A stretch of 24,566 nt of DNA from JAJPXC01 sp964562375 (GTDB lineage Bacteria > Bacteroidota > Bacteroidia > Bacteroidales > Muribaculaceae), in assembly GCA_964562375.1 (NCBI GenBank), contig CAZLSW010000048.1:1-24566 (forward strand), in the 5' to 3' direction. A program made the position numbers and the translations under genes. How positions within the stretch are numbered: position 1 is the stretch's first letter; the number at the start of each line of letters is the position of its first letter. The notes under the pieces were generated by a model. That model worked only from the letters and a program-made list of their open reading frames with translations, ran no database searches and was not told the origin of the DNA. Shown piece after piece: positions 24,452 to 24,566 of this stretch.

Positions 24452-24566
24452 TTAATGGCGCCTCCTGACCTTTAATCCTTTATCCATTTCCTCCTTTAAA
24501 GATGTAATGCTTTCATTAGTGTCTCTTAAATTTTGTAAAAATTGCGTTTAGTTCATTGAAAATCAA
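24452..24566 (-). pseudogene. possible frameshifted 3' end of a gene entering from the right edge
   Basis: On the minus strand two overlapping frames look protein-like. One is open from the window edge and ends at 24516 (LIFNELNAIFTKFKRH). The other, 24547-24452, reads NLRDTNESITSLKEEMDKG, a coiled-coil-like string. One frameshift would join them. The stop lies in GGTTAAT heptamers (about 24443-24457). The stretch is short, and chance is a real alternative. Confidence 0.2.

Overview
The window looks like a chromosomal segment of a member of the Bacteroidales, and a Muribaculaceae/Prevotella-like relative would fit. Three things support this. The tig, clpP-clpX-recQ, SurA-like and OstA-like genes lie together, a neighbourhood known from Bacteroidales. 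Many genes are preceded by the Bacteroidetes-type promoter (TTTG or TTG, 19-20 bp, TAnnTTTG) and not by a sigma70-type promoter. The CotH protein also ends in the short 'YNLQGMRV' tail common in these bacteria. No database search was possible; all family calls come from reading motifs.

Layout: (1) 34-4836, minus strand: a two-gene operon of large DUF262 proteins, resembling GmrSD-type modification-dependent restriction. (2) 4997-6868: a secreted CotH-kinase-like protein, divergent from the operon. (3) 6869-8516: a 1.65-kb gene-poor stretch with an imperfect inverted repeat flanked by heptamer repeats, a strong orphan terminator, small GC-rich palindromes, a collapsed IS200-type transposase and an AT-rich tract. 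(4) 8517-10082: a short-HTH regulator with a long low-complexity tail and a small lipoprotein. (5) 10171-11847: pyrK-pyrD, the two subunits of class 1B dihydroorotate dehydrogenase. (6) 11970-14457: an FAD-dependent dehydrogenase converging on, and overlapping tail to tail, an NAD-dependent epimerase. (7) 14447-20468, minus strand: tig, then clpP-clpX-recQ-epimerase. (8) 20673-24077, plus strand: a SurA-like chaperone and an OstA/LptA-like protein, both for envelope biogenesis. (9) 24154-24441: a small thioredoxin.

How the genes fit together: tig, ClpP and ClpX cover folding of new proteins and their degradation. The divergent SurA-OstA pair covers outer-membrane protein and lipopolysaccharide handling in the periplasm. 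PyrK and PyrD catalyse one step of pyrimidine synthesis. The DUF262 pair is the only likely phage-defence module.

The most unusual feature is a 58-bp repeat (a hairpin head plus 15-bp tandem units) present twice with one mismatch and in opposite orientation. One copy starts at the clpP stop codon. The other lies in frame inside the OstA-like gene, where it encodes a QTAGP pentapeptide repeat. The window is also rich in short tandem arrays of 7, 9, 10, 15 and 33 bp, nearly all in intergenic regions. I did not find a convincing new multi-gene system beyond the DUF262 pair and this repeat element.
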